Shown piece after piece: positions 1-5,910 of a DNA stretch of 6,680 nucleotides; the first letter of the stretch is position 1; each line of letters opens with the position of its first letter. The notes below the pieces were generated by a model. The model was not told the origin of the DNA. It did no database searches and saw only the letters and a list, made by a program, of their open reading frames with translations. Position numbers and translations under genes: made by a program. This DNA comes from an uncultured Bacilli bacterium (GTDB lineage: Bacteria; Bacillota_I; Bacilli_A; RF39; UBA660): the NCBI GenBank assembly GCA_944363805.1, contig CALVVH010000056.1:1-6680 (forward strand), written 5' to 3'.

Positions 1-204
1 TTCCAACATTTGCAAACTGAACTTACAGAAACTGAAAGTAAGATTGCTAGTGCTAGACAATTTTATAATGATACAGTATTAATGTATAATAATAAAATTG
101 AAATGGTTCCAAGTAACATTATTGCTGGCATATTTAAATTTAAACAAGAAACTTTCTTTGAAGTCGCTGAGGCTGAAAGAGAAAATGTTCAAGTTAAGTT
201 TTAA
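1..204 (+). CDS. lemA: LemA family protein, C-terminal part (5' truncated by window edge)
   Basis: The reading frame is open from base 1 to a TAA at 202-204, so only the last 67 residues are seen. LemA proteins are usually about 185-200 residues: one N-terminal membrane anchor followed by a long helical bundle. The visible part carries the typical LemA ending: an amphipathic helix, then A-R-x-F-Y-N-D-T-V-x-x-Y-N, then P-S-N-I-I-A-G-I-F-K-F, then a Phe/Glu-rich end finishing in V-K-F. The membrane anchor lies outside the window. LemA has no firmly assigned biochemical role; it is often encoded beside membrane proteins with glycine-rich tails (TPM/YgcG or DUF2207), as here, which suggests the two work together at the membrane (inference). 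A TTG codon at position 10 is in frame but is internal and should not be taken as the start. Family call is confident; function is not. Confidence 0.93.
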   Translation, partial: FQHLQTELTETESKIASARQFYNDTVLMYNNKIEMVPSNIIAGIFKFKQETFFEVAEAERENVQVKF

Positions 205-225
205 GACGTGCAAACGTCTTTTTTT
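203..225 (+). terminator. Terminator-like hairpin between lemA and the DUF2207 gene
   Basis: A perfect 7-bp stem (203-209 AAGACGT with 214-220 ACGTCTT) closes a GCAA tetraloop at 210-213, a stable GNRA-type loop. It runs into seven T residues (219-225). The stem begins within the lemA stop codon. The next start codon is only 18 nt after the T run, too close for a separate promoter between them, so this may act as a partial terminator or attenuator inside an operon rather than as the operon end. Confidence 0.7.
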
Positions 226-243
226 AAAATAAGGGTGTGGATT

Positions 244-2106
244 ATGAAAAAGTTAATATTTAGTTTATTAGTATTTTTAATTTTGCCAATCGTAACTTTG
301 GCTAGTGATGTTGATTATGATATTGAATCATATTATATTGATGCTTATATACAAACAAATGGCGATGTAAAAGTATCGGAAATATTTTTAGTTGATGGTA
401 CCTTAAATGGTTATGAGATGAATTTATCTTATGTTAGTAGCAAAAGTGCAATGCGAGCTGATGATATTACAGATATAAAAATTTCTGGATTGCGAGCTAG
501 TAAAATATCGTTTGAAACTTTGGAAGAGACATTTACGTCGTTTGAACAAGTAACTTATGCTAATGTAGGTGAGGATTTAAAATATAGTGTTGATAATAAA
601 ATGGATGGTTATAGTATTAGAATGTATCATCCTTTAAATAGAAGTGATTATGTTTTTCGCATTGATTATACAATTGAAGGTTTAGTTACACTGCACGATG
701 ATTTTGCAGAATTTTATTGGAATTTCTTTAGCGGAGAACTTGCAGATGCTATTGGAGATTTGCATGTTCGAGTTACTCTTCCGGGGGTGGATGAAAGCGA
801 TTATTTCCGGTTTTGGGCTCATGGACCATTGACAGGGGAAATAAATGAAGTTAGTAGTAGTACGAATAATATTATATTAGCATCTATTTCGAAATTGGAG
901 AGTTATGGAACATTGGATATTAGGTTGACTTTTGCTAAAGACTTAGTAACTGGTGTAACTAAATATAGTAATCAGACATTTGATGATATCATTGATACGG
1001 AAACTCAGTTGGCAGAAGAGGCTAATGCATTAAGAAAAGATATTAGGGTAAAGATGAATACGGCGATTGGGTTTACAGTGGCTTTTTATGTCCTTTTAGT
1101 TGGGGCTTGGGTGTTTATCTATATCAAATATGATAGAGAAAGAAATCCGTTATTTAAACTTAAATATAATCGGGAATTTATTGAGGATTATAATGTTGAA
1201 GTTATCGATTATTTATTACATCGCGGGATTACGGAAAATGCTCTTAGTGCTTCTATTATGAATTTAGTATATAAAAAGAATATTAAAGTTGAAGCAATAC
1301 CCGAAGTAAAAGATGAGTATAAATTTACATTAGTTTCTCGAGATAAACTCAATAATACGGAAAATGCTTTAGTTGATTTCCTATTTAATAATATAGCTAA
1401 AGAAACTGCTAGTTTTACGACGACGACATTGAAGAAATATGCAAGTAGTACGAAAACATGTCAAACATTTATGAATACTTATACAAATTGGAAAAGTTTG
1501 GTTATTAAGGATGGTGAAGCCCAAGAATTCTTTGAAAAAAAGAAAAAGTATTTGTGGATTCCATTAACGTTACTTATATTTTCAGTATTGGTCGTAAGTT
1601 ATATTGCTTATAATAACATCGAATTTATTCCAGGAATTATCACTATTTTATTGGCAATAGTATTTATGATATATAGTATATCATTTAGTAAAAAGACTAA
1701 AAAGGGTATAGAACATTATGCTAGGTGGATGGCGTTCAAAAGGTTTTTAAATGATTTTGGTAATTTTAGCATTAAGGAATTACCAGAGATTGTTTTGTGG
1801 GAAAGATATTTGGTTTATGCGACAGTGTTTGGGCTTGCTGATAAAGTAGAAAAAGTCATGAATGTCAAAATATCGGAGATAAGTGCTGCTGATATGAGTG
1901 TCGATTATTTTACTATGAATTATATTACCAATATTCATATTGCTAATTTGATAACTTCATCAATGCATTCAGCAATAAATTCTTCGCAAGTGGCAATAAA
2001 TAGAGCTAATGCTTCTTCGAGTATGAGTAGTGGCGGGGGCTTTGGTGGAGGATTCTCTGGTGGCGGTGGCTTCGGTGGGGGAGGCCGTAGTGGTGGAGGA
2101 TTCTAA
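244..2106 (+). CDS. DUF2207 family membrane protein with signal peptide and glycine-rich C-terminal tail
   Basis: This is a 620-residue protein of the DUF2207 family; its molecular function is unknown. Residues 1-20 form a signal peptide (Lys-Lys, then a hydrophobic core, probable cleavage after T-L-A). Residues of about 22-265 form an extracytoplasmic beta-rich domain typical of DUF2207, with a Y-W-N-F-F motif. A membrane segment follows at about 273-294, then a cytoplasmic part, then a membrane pair at about 438-457 and 461-481. The region after the pair has the family's W-x-x-F-x-x-F-L (from W495) and L-W-E-R-Y-L-x-Y-A (W519 onward) signatures. Residues 595-620 are nearly all Gly/Phe/Ser with one Arg. 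The start is the ATG at 244, with AAGGGTG at 231-237 as ribosome binding site; the in-frame GTG at 208 lies inside the hairpin stem and would put 12 residues before the signal peptide. The gene lies 39 nt after lemA, a pairing seen in many Bacillota, suggesting a joint membrane role (inference). Confidence 0.88.
   Translation: MKKLIFSLLVFLILPIVTLASDVDYDIESYYIDAYIQTNGDVKVSEIFLVDGTLNGYEMNLSYVSSKSAMRADDITDIKISGLRASKISFETLEETFTSFEQVTYANVGEDLKYSVDNKMDGYSIRMYHPLNRSDYVFRIDYTIEGLVTLHDDFAEFYWNFFSGELADAIGDLHVRVTLPGVDESDYFRFWAHGPLTGEINEVSSSTNNIILASISKLESYGTLDIRLTFAKDLVTGVTKYSNQTFDDIIDTETQLAEEANALRKDIRVKMNTAIGFTVAFYVLLVGAWVFIYIKYDRERNPLFKLKYNREFIEDYNVEVIDYLLHRGITENALSASIMNLVYKKNIKVEAIPEVKDEYKFTLVSRDKLNNTENALVDFLFNNIAKETASFTTTTLKKYASSTKTCQTFMNTYTNWKSLVIKDGEAQEFFEKKKKYLWIPLTLLIFSVLVVSYIAYNNIEFIPGIITILLAIVFMIYSISFSKKTKKGIEHYARWMAFKRFLNDFGNFSIKELPEIVLWERYLVYATVFGLADKVEKVMNVKISEISAADMSVDYFTMNYITNIHIANLITSSMHSAINSSQVAINRANASSSMSSGGGFGGGFSGGGGFGGGGRSGGGF
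2043..2104 (+). repeat. 14-nt direct repeat in the glycine-rich tail
   Basis: TGGTGGAGGATTCT occurs at 2043-2056 and again at 2091-2104, 48 nt apart, which is exactly 16 codons. Loss or gain between the copies would keep the frame and change only the tail length. The stretch is also strikingly G-rich for this A+T-rich sequence because of the run of Gly codons. Confidence 0.85.
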
Positions 2107-2123
2107 TTTGAATCAATTAATAC

Positions 2124-2160
2124 AAAAATGAAAAGCTTTTAATATGTTTTTCATTTTTTT
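2124..2160 (+). terminator. Candidate terminator after the DUF2207 gene
   Basis: An 11-bp stem (2124-2134 AAAAATGAAAA with 2148-2158 TTTTCATTTTT) encloses a 13-nt loop and runs into T residues up to 2160. Only one G-C pair is present, so the stem is weak. Its place 17 nt after the stop codon and before a new promoter fits the end of the lemA/DUF2207 unit. Confidence 0.55.
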
Positions 2161-2196
2161 GATTTTATGGAATAGTTTTTTTGACTTTTGTTCTTG

Positions 2197-2225
2197 TTTA
2201 CCATTAATGATAAAGATGCTATAAT
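2197..2225 (+). promoter_or_regulatory. Sigma-A-type promoter with extended -10, upstream of the glycosyltransferase pair
   Basis: The -35 is TTTACC at 2197-2202 (4 of 6 matches to TTGACA), the spacer is 17 nt, and the -10 is a perfect TATAAT at 2220-2225 preceded by TG at 2217-2218 (extended -10, TGCTATAAT). The expected transcription start is near 2232, only about 14 nt before the chosen ATG. Confidence 0.7.
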
Positions 2226-2231
2226 ATTGCC

Positions 2232-2242
2232 AAGTGGTTGAT
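2232..2242 (+). promoter_or_regulatory. Weak ribosome binding site for the GT-C gene, next to the expected mRNA 5' end
   Basis: AAGTGGTTGAT matches AAGGAGGTGAT at 8 of 11 positions but breaks the AGGAGG core. It lies just before the ATG at 2246 and would be at the extreme 5' end of the transcript, so this mRNA has a very short leader. It supports the ATG at 2246 over the in-frame GTG at 2234, which falls within this site. Confidence 0.4.
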
Positions 2243-2245
2243 AGT

Positions 2246-3757
2246 ATGAAAAAAATTTTTAGTAGGAAAAACATATTTATTGGGCTTTATGCTTTTTTAA
2301 TATCTTTTGGGGTATTACTATTGGCATCTAAAAATTCTTTTTTGTACCCTTTTAATGATTGGGTAGATGCTAATGCTTTTTTTACAATGGGAAAATCTAT
2401 GTTTCATGGTATAGTTCCATATAAAGATTTATTTGAACAAAAAGGGCCATTTCTATATTTTATTTATGGTGTAGCATCTTTAATATCTTTTAAATCATTT
2501 GTTGGTGTATTTATACTAGAAGTATTATTTTGGACAGTTGCCTTAATATACTTATATAAAATTCTTAAGATGTTTTTAAGTACCAAATCATCTTTAATAA
2601 TACTGCCACTTTTCATGAGCTTAATTGCAACAAGTAATGCTTTTACTCATGGAGGAGCTGCCGAGGAATTTTGTGCTCCATTTTTCTTTATTACCTTATA
2701 TTATTTTATAAGACATTTCAAAATAAAAGAGTTAAATAAAAAAGAAATGCTTTTAAATGGTATTATTGCTGGTTTAATACTACTTATAAAATATACTTTG
2801 TTAGGTTATTGGTTTGTTTTTACTTTAGCAATATTTATCGATTATTTACTCAAAAAAGATTATAAAAAAGCAATTATTTATCCTTTGGTATTATTACTCG
2901 GCATGTTTATTCCGTTTATTATATTTTTAATATATTTTGCCATAAATAATGCTGTCGGTGATTTCTTTTATAATTATTTTTATGTCAATATGTTTGCTTA
3001 TGGTGAAGATACAGTTGGTATACTATCACGAATTTATCAAATGTTTCGGGGCTTTATTAGTTCTCTTGCTAATGATATTCCTAGTTTAATTATTTTCGTT
3101 TTAGCTATTATATTAATTTGGAAATTAGATCTTAAAACTAGATGTAAAGTGCTATTAATAATAAGTATTCTTCTAACAATTATGGGAGTATATTTTGGCT
3201 TGAAATTTTATCGTTATTATCTATTATTTGTTTTGTTCTTTATAAGCCTCGGTTTACTTGGTATTTTTAATCTAATAGATAAATACATAATTAAATTAGA
3301 CAATAAAATTAGCAATGTTATTTTGGGTGTTGTCTTAGTACTAGCCATATTCAATAGTTATTATAGTGCCAACTACAAAGAATATCTTAAAATGGATATC
3401 GAGGATTTTTTTCAATATGAATTTGCTCAAGTTATAACTGCTTCCAAAAATCCGACGATGGTCAATTTAGGAAAGTTAGATAGTGGTGTTTATACCCTTG
3501 CTGGGTTATATCCTAGTACATATTTCTTTGAAAGACAAAACATTAGTTATGAAAAGTTCCCAGATATGGTTGACTCTTTTCAAGAATATATAAAAAATAA
3601 AGAAACAATGTTTATAGTTTATTATACTTGGTTAGATGAAGAAGGTTTAAAATTACGCGAAGAAGAGTTGTTTAAAAATTATGATTTGCTTATAAAACGA
3701 TATCAAAAATTTGAAGATAAATATTTTTATGGATATTTATTTAAAGTAAAGGAGTAG
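2246..3757 (+). CDS. Multi-pass membrane glycosyltransferase, GT-C type (ArnT/PMT-like)
   Basis: This is a 503-residue integral membrane protein with roughly ten or eleven hydrophobic segments (first about 10-28, last about 357-371) and a hydrophilic C-terminal domain (about 372-503). After the first membrane helix comes a loop with N-D-W-V-D (Asp38, Asp41), followed by G-I-V-P-Y-K-D-L-F-E-Q-K-G-P at about 55-68. This order, an acidic first extracellular loop then a G-x-x-P-Y-x-D-x-F-x-x-K-G-P motif, is typical of GT-C enzymes of the ArnT/PMT type, which transfer a sugar from a polyprenyl-phosphate donor on the outer face of the membrane; the loop Asp is the likely catalytic residue (inferred from the family). 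The donor sugar and acceptor cannot be read from sequence. The gene lies 3 nt before a GtrB-like GT2 gene, which supports a lipid-linked sugar donor. ATG 2246 is preferred over GTG 2234 because it precedes the basic N-terminus (Met-Lys-Lys). It could instead be a YfhO-like protein, but those are much longer. Confidence 0.75.
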   Translation: MKKIFSRKNIFIGLYAFLISFGVLLLASKNSFLYPFNDWVDANAFFTMGKSMFHGIVPYKDLFEQKGPFLYFIYGVASLISFKSFVGVFILEVLFWTVALIYLYKILKMFLSTKSSLIILPLFMSLIATSNAFTHGGAAEEFCAPFFFITLYYFIRHFKIKELNKKEMLLNGIIAGLILLIKYTLLGYWFVFTLAIFIDYLLKKDYKKAIIYPLVLLLGMFIPFIIFLIYFAINNAVGDFFYNYFYVNMFAYGEDTVGILSRIYQMFRGFISSLANDIPSLIIFVLAIILIWKLDLKTRCKVLLIISILLTIMGVYFGLKFYRYYLLFVLFFISLGLLGIFNLIDKYIIKLDNKISNVILGVVLVLAIFNSYYSANYKEYLKMDIEDFFQYEFAQVITASKNPTMVNLGKLDSGVYTLAGLYPSTYFFERQNISYEKFPDMVDSFQEYIKNKETMFIVYYTWLDEEGLKLREEELFKNYDLLIKRYQKFEDKYFYGYLFKVKE

Positions 3758-3760
3758 GAA

Positions 3761-4699
3761 ATGATTTTATATTTAGTAATACCATGCTATAACGAAGAAG
3801 AAGTACTAATGAGTACTTCCAAAGCATTGAAACAAAAAATGAACGATTTAATTAAAGAAAAAAAGATAGATAAAAAAAGTAAGGTAATGTTTGTCGATGA
3901 TGGCAGTAAAGATTCTACTTGGAACATTATAGAAAAATTGCATTCAGAAGATGATTTATTTACTGGCGTTAAACTAAGTGGCAATCGTGGACACCAATTT
4001 GCTTTGCTTGCAGGTCTTATGGAAGCTAAGAAAAGTGCCGATGCTGTAATATCGATGGATGCTGATTTACAAGATGATATCAATGTAATCGATAAAATGG
4101 TCGAAGAATATAATAAAGGTAACGAAATAGTTTATGGAGTTAGAAGTAGTCGGGCCAAAGATACTTTCTTTAAAAGAACGACTGCTCAAGCATTTTATAA
4201 ATTGATGCGCTTTTTAGGTGTCAATATTGTTTATAACCATGCCGATTGTCGTTTGATGAGTAAAAGAGCTTTAGACGAATTAGAAAATTATCGCGAAGTA
4301 AATTTATTTTTACGAGGAATTGTCCCTTTAATCGGCTTCCAAAATAGTATTGTATATTATGAAAGAGGGAAAAGAGAAGCTGGTGTTTCCAAATACCCCC
4401 TTAAAAAGATGCTCACATTTGCAGCTGATGGCATAACTTCCTTTAGTGTTAAGCCTTTGCGTTTGATATTAGCTATTGGTATAATAATTTTAATAATCAG
4501 TATATTTATTATGTTGTATGCTCTAATAGTCAAAATTTTAGGCCACACTGTTGCTGGCTGGACATTCTTAACGATATCTATATGGTTTATCGGTGGTCTT
4601 CAAATGATATCTATTGGCATAATCGGCGAATACATCGGAAAAATTTATAATGAAACTAAAAGAAGACCACGTTATATAATTGAAAAAACTCTAAAATAA
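3761..4699 (+). CDS. GT2 glycosyltransferase, GtrB/DPM1-like (undecaprenyl-phosphate sugar transferase)
   Basis: This 312-residue protein has an N-terminal GT-A catalytic domain: V-I-P-C-Y-N-E-E-E at 6-14, V-D-D-G-S at 45-49, G-N-R-G-H-Q at 74-79 and the metal-binding D-A-D-L-Q-D at 100-105. Further DPM1/GtrB-type motifs are A-D-C-R-L-M at 161-166, F-L-R-G at 183-186 and R-x-x-G-x-S-K-Y-P at 205-212. Two C-terminal membrane helices (about 234-257 and 268-290) and the ending G-E-Y-I-G-K-I-Y with R-R-P-R-Y match the GtrB/CsbB/YkcC group. Those enzymes move a sugar from a nucleotide donor to undecaprenyl phosphate at the cytoplasmic face. AAAGGAG at 3748-3754, inside the last codons of the preceding gene, is the ribosome binding site; with a 3-nt gap the two genes are probably translationally coupled. 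The sugar is unknown. No clear terminator follows before the rplS promoter. Confidence 0.9.
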   Translation: MILYLVIPCYNEEEVLMSTSKALKQKMNDLIKEKKIDKKSKVMFVDDGSKDSTWNIIEKLHSEDDLFTGVKLSGNRGHQFALLAGLMEAKKSADAVISMDADLQDDINVIDKMVEEYNKGNEIVYGVRSSRAKDTFFKRTTAQAFYKLMRFLGVNIVYNHADCRLMSKRALDELENYREVNLFLRGIVPLIGFQNSIVYYERGKREAGVSKYPLKKMLTFAADGITSFSVKPLRLILAIGIIILIISIFIMLYALIVKILGHTVAGWTFLTISIWFIGGLQMISIGIIGEYIGKIYNETKRRPRYIIEKTLK

Positions 4700-4718
4700 A
4701 GAATATTTCCAAAAAAAA

Positions 4719-4747
4719 TTGCATAATCTATCATCTTATGATATAAT
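4719..4747 (+). promoter_or_regulatory. Strong sigma-A-type promoter of rplS
   Basis: The -35 is TTGCAT at 4719-4724 (4 of 6), the spacer is 17 nt, and the -10 is a perfect TATAAT at 4742-4747 preceded by TGA (extended -10, TG at 4739-4740). Transcription should begin near 4754, giving a leader of about 70 nt. Confidence 0.82.
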
Positions 4748-4754
4748 CAAATGG

Positions 4755-4800
4755 ACCCAAAAAGTATATAATCCGCTGTATTTAATATAAGATTATAGGT
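4755..4800 (+). ncRNA. Structured rplS leader, possible L19 autoregulatory leader
   Basis: TATAATC at 4767-4773 pairs perfectly with GATTATA at 4791-4797 around a 17-nt apical part that starts CGCTG. An outer helix can form between ACC 4755-4757 and GGT 4798-4800, leaving a one-sided internal loop of nine bases (4758-4766). The structure would begin at the expected transcript start and end 9 nt before the ribosome binding site. Ribosomal protein L19 leaders that bind their own product are known in Bacillota; I see a fitting position and fold but cannot confirm the family consensus from sequence alone. Confidence 0.4.
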
Positions 4801-4823
4801 AAAAATAATAAGGAGGTAAGAGT

Positions 4824-5165
4824 ATGGCAAATCTTGTAGATAAGATTAATGCAAAACACATTCGTAAAGATGTTCCTGAATTTCGTGTCGGGGATACTGT
4901 TAGAGTTGATGTTTGGGTAAAAGAAGGTAAAAAAGAAAGAATCCAATCATTCGAAGGTTTAGTTATTGCTAAACGTGGTGGTGGAGTATCTGAAACATTT
5001 ACAGTTCGTAAAAAATCAGGTACTGTTGGAGTATCTCGTATATTCCCAGTTAATGCCCCAACAATTGATTCAATAACAGTTGTTAAAAAAGGTAAAGTTA
5101 GAAGAGCAAAACTTAACTTTATCAAAGGAATGCGTAAAGAATACAAAGTTAAGGAAAGAAATTAA
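4824..5165 (+). CDS. rplS: 50S ribosomal protein L19
   Basis: This is a 113-residue protein of the usual L19 length, a component of the large ribosomal subunit near the subunit interface. Diagnostic stretches are F-R-V-G-D-T-V-R-V at 20-28, R-I-Q-S-F-E-G-L-V-I at 39-48, T-F-T-V-R-K at 58-63, S-R-I-F-P-V-N-A-P at 71-79 and G-K-V-R-R-A-K-L at 90-97. The segment T-V-G-V-S-R differs a little from the more common G-V-G-V-E-R. A perfect AAGGAGGT at 4810-4817 lies 6 nt before the ATG and fixes the start. The gene has its own promoter and terminator and so forms a single-gene unit; trmD, rimM and rpsP, its usual upstream neighbours in Bacillota, are not present. lepB follows, a common order in this phylum. 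Confidence 0.98.
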   Translation: MANLVDKINAKHIRKDVPEFRVGDTVRVDVWVKEGKKERIQSFEGLVIAKRGGGVSETFTVRKKSGTVGVSRIFPVNAPTIDSITVVKKGKVRRAKLNFIKGMRKEYKVKERN

Positions 5166-5179
5166 AATCTTTCCTTTTT
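5151..5179 (+). terminator. Intrinsic terminator of rplS, overlapping the end of the gene
   Basis: A perfect 9-bp stem (5151-5159 AAGGAAAGA with 5168-5176 TCTTTCCTT) closes an 8-nt loop and runs into TTTTT (5175-5179), then C and three more T. The upstream arm codes for the last residues of L19 and the TAA stop codon (5163-5165) lies in the loop. Confidence 0.85.
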
Positions 5180-5223
5180 CTTTGCTTTATAATTATTGTA
5201 AGTATAAATATAATGTTTTAGGG

Positions 5224-5252
5224 TTTAAAAATATATCTAAATAGTTTATAAT
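5224..5252 (+). promoter_or_regulatory. Candidate promoter of lepB
   Basis: TTTAAA at 5224-5229 (4 of 6 to the -35 consensus), a 17-nt spacer and a perfect TATAAT at 5247-5252 put the transcription start near 5259, about 34 nt before the lepB ATG. A second possible pair, TTTATA 5186-5191 and TATAAT 5209-5214, also has a 17-nt spacer. The DNA is so A+T-rich that either could be chance, but some promoter is expected after the rplS terminator. Confidence 0.45.
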
Positions 5253-5282
5253 AATGTGTATAAAAAATAAAGAAAGATAATT

Positions 5283-5289
5283 GGGTGAT
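5283..5289 (+). promoter_or_regulatory. Offset ribosome binding site that sets the lepB start
   Basis: GGGTGAT lies 3 nt before the ATG at 5293. It lacks the AGGAGG core and instead matches the downstream part of the extended consensus (GGAGGTGATC), so pairing with 16S rRNA would be shifted. It supports ATG 5293 over the in-frame TTG at 5281. Confidence 0.55.
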
Positions 5290-5292
5290 TTA

Positions 5293-5775
5293 ATGAAAAT
5301 TATTAAAGAATTGATACCATATATCGCAATTATTATTCTAATTATAATTGTTCGAATATATATTATTACACCTGTTCGGGTTGATGGTGCTAGCATGAAT
5401 CAAACTTTAAATGATGGCGATATTTTGCTTTTATATAAGATGGCTAAGATAGATCGCTTTGATGTTGTTGTATTAGATGAAGAATATGACAATGAAATAA
5501 TTGTCAAAAGAATAATAGGCTTACCCGGTGAAACCATCGAAATAAAAGATAATAAAATTTATATTGATAATGTTGAAATGCCTGATGAATATGCCTATGG
5601 TGATACGAGTGATTACGAAAAGACCACACTGGGGGAAGATGAATATTTTATCTTGGGTGATAATCGTCTTATAAGTAAAGATTCAAGATATTTTGGCCCA
5701 ATAAAAAAATCTGAAATAATGGGAGAAGCAGTATTTAGGCTATGGCCGTTTAGTGATTTTGGTCTCATAGATTAA
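5293..5775 (+). CDS. lepB: Signal peptidase I
   Basis: This is a 160-residue type I signal peptidase of the short Bacillota kind. It cleaves signal peptides from exported proteins at the outer face of the membrane. One N-terminal membrane anchor (about 9-26) is followed by V-D-G-A-S-M at 30-35, with the nucleophile Ser34. The general base Lys72 is in V-K-R-I-I-G-L-P-G-E (71-80), and the conserved G-D-N-R with S-x-D-S-R spans 122-132. Both catalytic residues and the family boxes are intact, so the enzyme should be active. It follows rplS, as in many Bacillota, but is separated from it by a terminator and seems to have its own promoter. A strong terminator follows. The DUF2207 protein in this window has a signal peptide and could be one of its substrates (inference). 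Confidence 0.96.
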   Translation: MKIIKELIPYIAIIILIIIVRIYIITPVRVDGASMNQTLNDGDILLLYKMAKIDRFDVVVLDEEYDNEIIVKRIIGLPGETIEIKDNKIYIDNVEMPDEYAYGDTSDYEKTTLGEDEYFILGDNRLISKDSRYFGPIKKSEIMGEAVFRLWPFSDFGLID

Positions 5776-5803
5776 AAAATGAGAAGTCAATGTGCTAAAT
5801 TTT

Positions 5804-5832
5804 ATTATATAAAATGTCTAATTATATAAAAT
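5804..5832 (+). repeat. 12-nt direct repeat after lepB
   Basis: ATTATATAAAAT occurs at 5804-5815 and at 5821-5832, 17 nt apart start to start. The second copy runs into the upstream arm of the terminator. It may be only a tract of simple A/T sequence. Confidence 0.5.
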
Positions 5833-5867
5833 TAACTATAAATATGTAGTTAATTTTATTTTTTTTT
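5826..5867 (+). terminator. Strong intrinsic terminator after lepB
   Basis: A perfect 13-bp stem (5826-5838 with 5847-5859; core AAAATTAACTA with TAGTTAATTTT) closes an 8-nt loop and is followed by nine T residues (5859-5867). It is A+T-rich but long and perfect. There is no matching A tract on its upstream side, so it looks directed to the plus strand only. Confidence 0.85.
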
Positions 5868-5875
5868 GCTATAAT
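5847..5875 (+). promoter_or_regulatory. Extended -10 promoter of the transglutaminase-like gene, overlapping the lepB terminator
   Basis: A perfect TATAAT at 5870-5875 is preceded by TGC (TGCTATAAT, the same nine bases as the promoter at 2217-2225). At a 17-nt spacing the -35 would be TAGTTA at 5847-5852 (3 of 6), inside the downstream arm of the terminator stem. A poor -35 with a good extended -10 is a workable combination. The start should be near 5882. Confidence 0.6.
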
Positions 5876-5880
5876 AAAAT

Positions 5881-5906
5881 CTGATTTTGATACACAATCA
5901 GGAGGG
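5881..5906 (+). promoter_or_regulatory. Leader hairpin reaching into the ribosome binding site
   Basis: CTGATT at 5881-5886 pairs with AATCAG at 5896-5901 around a 9-nt loop; a U-G pair (5880 with 5902) could add one step. The ribosome binding site AGGAGGG (5900-5906) begins inside the downstream arm, so the hairpin would cover its first two or three bases. It starts at about the expected transcript start, and the GTG start codon follows 4 nt after the site. Confidence 0.5.
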
Positions 5907-5910
5907 TAAC

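Noticed and set aside
208..243. In-frame upstream GTG start for the DUF2207 gene
   Set aside because: The GTG lies in the terminator-like stem, and the ATG at 244 gives a standard signal peptide with a binding site in front.
2029..2104. Strong G-quadruplex in the glycine-codon tract
   Set aside because: Although G-rich, it has too few runs of three or more G for a canonical four-run quadruplex; the richness is explained by Gly codons.
3787..4083. Minus-strand open frame within the GT2 gene
   Set aside because: It lies wholly opposite a gene with clear conserved motifs and its product resembles no known protein; it is a shadow of the real frame.
4357..4548. Minus-strand open frame near the GT2 C-terminus
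   Set aside because: Opposite a conserved part of the GT2 gene; its hydrophobic product reflects the membrane-helix codons read in reverse.
4793..5146. Minus-strand open frame of 117 codons opposite rplS
   Set aside because: It exactly mirrors rplS, a certain ribosomal protein gene with its own promoter and binding site.
5193..5396. Minus-strand open frame before and within lepB
   Set aside because: An Ile/Tyr-rich product from A+T-rich DNA covering the lepB promoter region and N-terminus, with no recognisable features.
5763..5784. Hairpin TCTCAT/ATGAGA over the lepB stop codon
   Set aside because: The stem is only 6 bp with a 10-nt loop and no T tract follows; the real terminator is at 5826-5867.
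5826..5867. Bidirectional function of the lepB terminator
   Set aside because: No A tract lies directly upstream of the stem and no minus-strand gene needs it.
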